From an uncultured Candidatus Saccharibacteria bacterium (GTDB lineage: Bacteria; Patescibacteriota; Saccharimonadia; Saccharimonadales; Saccharimonadaceae): a stretch of 13,319 bases of DNA. The notes under the pieces were generated by a model that saw only the letters and a program-made list of their open reading frames with translations, was not told where the DNA came from and did no database searches. Made by a program: the position numbers and the translations under genes. Positions 12,702 through 13,319 of this stretch are shown here, piece after piece (position 1 is the stretch's first letter; each line of letters begins with the position of its first letter). Location: positions 1-13,319 of the forward strand of contig CANAUU010000020.1 in assembly GCA_947364965.1 (NCBI GenBank), given 5' to 3'.

Positions 12702-13319
12702 CAAGAATCCTTTCTACCATACTATCACTAGTATCAGAGAATGCAACCTCAAGCGGTGAAGAAGGTTCATACATAGCAGTATAGGCGCGTTCAATTATAG
12801 CCCGACACGTCATAAAGTCTAGACGCCGCCTACGTCGCCCATTTTTCATATTGCCCTTAAACGGGCTTAGGATAATATCGCTCGTCTCTCGTCGCAGTTC
12901 TAGCAACAGGGAATTACATCGCCCAACAAACCTCACCCGGTCAGATTCTGGAACATCCAAATCAACCAAAGTTAGTAGCCTCGACGAAACCTTAATCCTG
13001 TGCTCCCAATCGTAATCAATATTTTCCTTCATATCAAATCTAATCATATTATTAGGATTAGTAGTGTCTACACACCTCACAGCCAGCCAGCCAGCGGGAT
13101 CATTAAACGTCATCTCGACCGAGCCTTTAGGCCTAATCCTCAGTCGCTCAATCGTCCCTAGAGAATTAACGAACTCATCATTTTTATAAACTTTAACTTC
13201 CGACAAAGACTTTTTCCGCCCGTCAAAGCACGCGACAACGACAGGATTCTCCGTATCATCAAACGGATTATCTTCAAGTATCGTAATATTATGTAGCAGC
13301 TTCTTTTGCCGATACCTTG
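12676..13319 (-). CDS. C-terminal 213 residues of an unknown partner protein, possibly a methyltransferase
   Basis: The frame is open to the right edge and ends with TGA at 12676. A TTG at 13206 could be mistaken for a start, but the sequence upstream of it is equally coding-like (RYRQKKLLHNITILED, then NPVVVACFDGRK), so the gene continues outside the window. No methyltransferase motif is seen in this part. Visible features are a beta-rich middle (IERLRIRPKGSVEMTFNDPA), a strongly basic patch (GNMKNGRRRRRLDF) likely to touch nucleic acid, and an acidic tail. Its position directly before, and overlapping, a restriction-type nuclease gene suggests the modification or specificity partner. That is inference from context only; the missing N-terminal part decides it. 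Confidence 0.6.
   Translation of the reverse strand, partial: RYRQKKLLHNITILEDNPFDDTENPVVVACFDGRKKSLSEVKVYKNDEFVNSLGTIERLRIRPKGSVEMTFNDPAGWLAVRCVDTTNPNNMIRFDMKENIDYDWEHRIKVSSRLLTLVDLDVPESDRVRFVGRCNSLLLELRRETSDIILSPFKGNMKNGRRRRRLDFMTCRAIIERAYTAMYEPSSPLEVAFSDTSDSMVERILDVRQQTLL
12708..12713 (-). promoter_or_regulatory. ribosome binding site of the PD-(D/E)xK nuclease
   Basis: AAAGGA on the minus strand lies inside the upstream gene, 6 nt before ATG 12701. It decides between this ATG and the TTG one codon earlier, and supports coupled translation. Confidence 0.6.

Noticed and set aside
1-13319. CRISPR array or insertion sequence
   Set aside because: No regularly spaced short repeats, no transposase and no terminal inverted repeats with target duplication were seen.
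1-13319. UGA recoded as sense (as in SR1/Gracilibacteria)
   Set aside because: TGA ends the 109-aa gene and the gene at 12676 at natural positions with overlapping downstream starts, and no in-frame TGA interrupts any clear gene.

Overview
The window looks like a piece of a compact bacterial chromosome, most likely from the candidate phyla radiation, with Saccharibacteria (TM7) a reasonable guess. That placement is inference, because no marker gene is present. It rests on three things: several housekeeping-type genes appear to be leaderless, with TATAAT only 6-7 nt before the ATG; their codons are strongly C-ending; and small, secreted or membrane-anchored proteins are common. TGA and TAG both end genes here (109-aa gene at 1917, nuclease at 11733, its partner at 12676), so a UGA-as-sense code is unlikely.

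Layout. (1) 1-1754: the end of an unknown gene, a four-helix membrane protein, and a divergent membrane-anchored HNH nuclease. (2) 1755-2349: a more A+T-rich stretch with a small unknown gene, a tiny overlapping ORF and a hairpin. (3) 2350-9397: an A+T-rich defence island. It holds a Schlafen-type AlbA_2 protein, a HaeIII-like (GGCC) restriction-modification operon whose third gene encodes a membrane zinc-ribbon protein, and a large SF1/RecD-like helicase split by an in-frame TAA. The island is bounded by a direct repeat, AAAGTCAAACCTGGYGGA. One copy overlaps the 3' end of tRNA-Ala(GGC) and the other lies at the far end. (4) 9391-11713: tRNA-Ala, a CmpB-type membrane protein whose last 24 codons are cut off by an in-frame TAA, and a membrane family-2 glycosyltransferase; the two protein genes have C-ending codons. 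(5) 11733-13319: the end of a second probable restriction system, with a PD-(D/E)xK nuclease and the C-terminus of an upstream partner.

How it fits together. The island reads as a tRNA-targeted insertion carrying several anti-phage functions. If the DNA between the repeats is removed, tRNA-Ala is rejoined to a strong hairpin with a T tract that now lies at 2308-2345, which would be the tRNA's original terminator. After insertion the helicase lies directly downstream of the tRNA on the same strand. No integrase is visible. The two separate in-frame TAA interruptions, one in an island gene and one in a host-like gene, are the oddest coding features.
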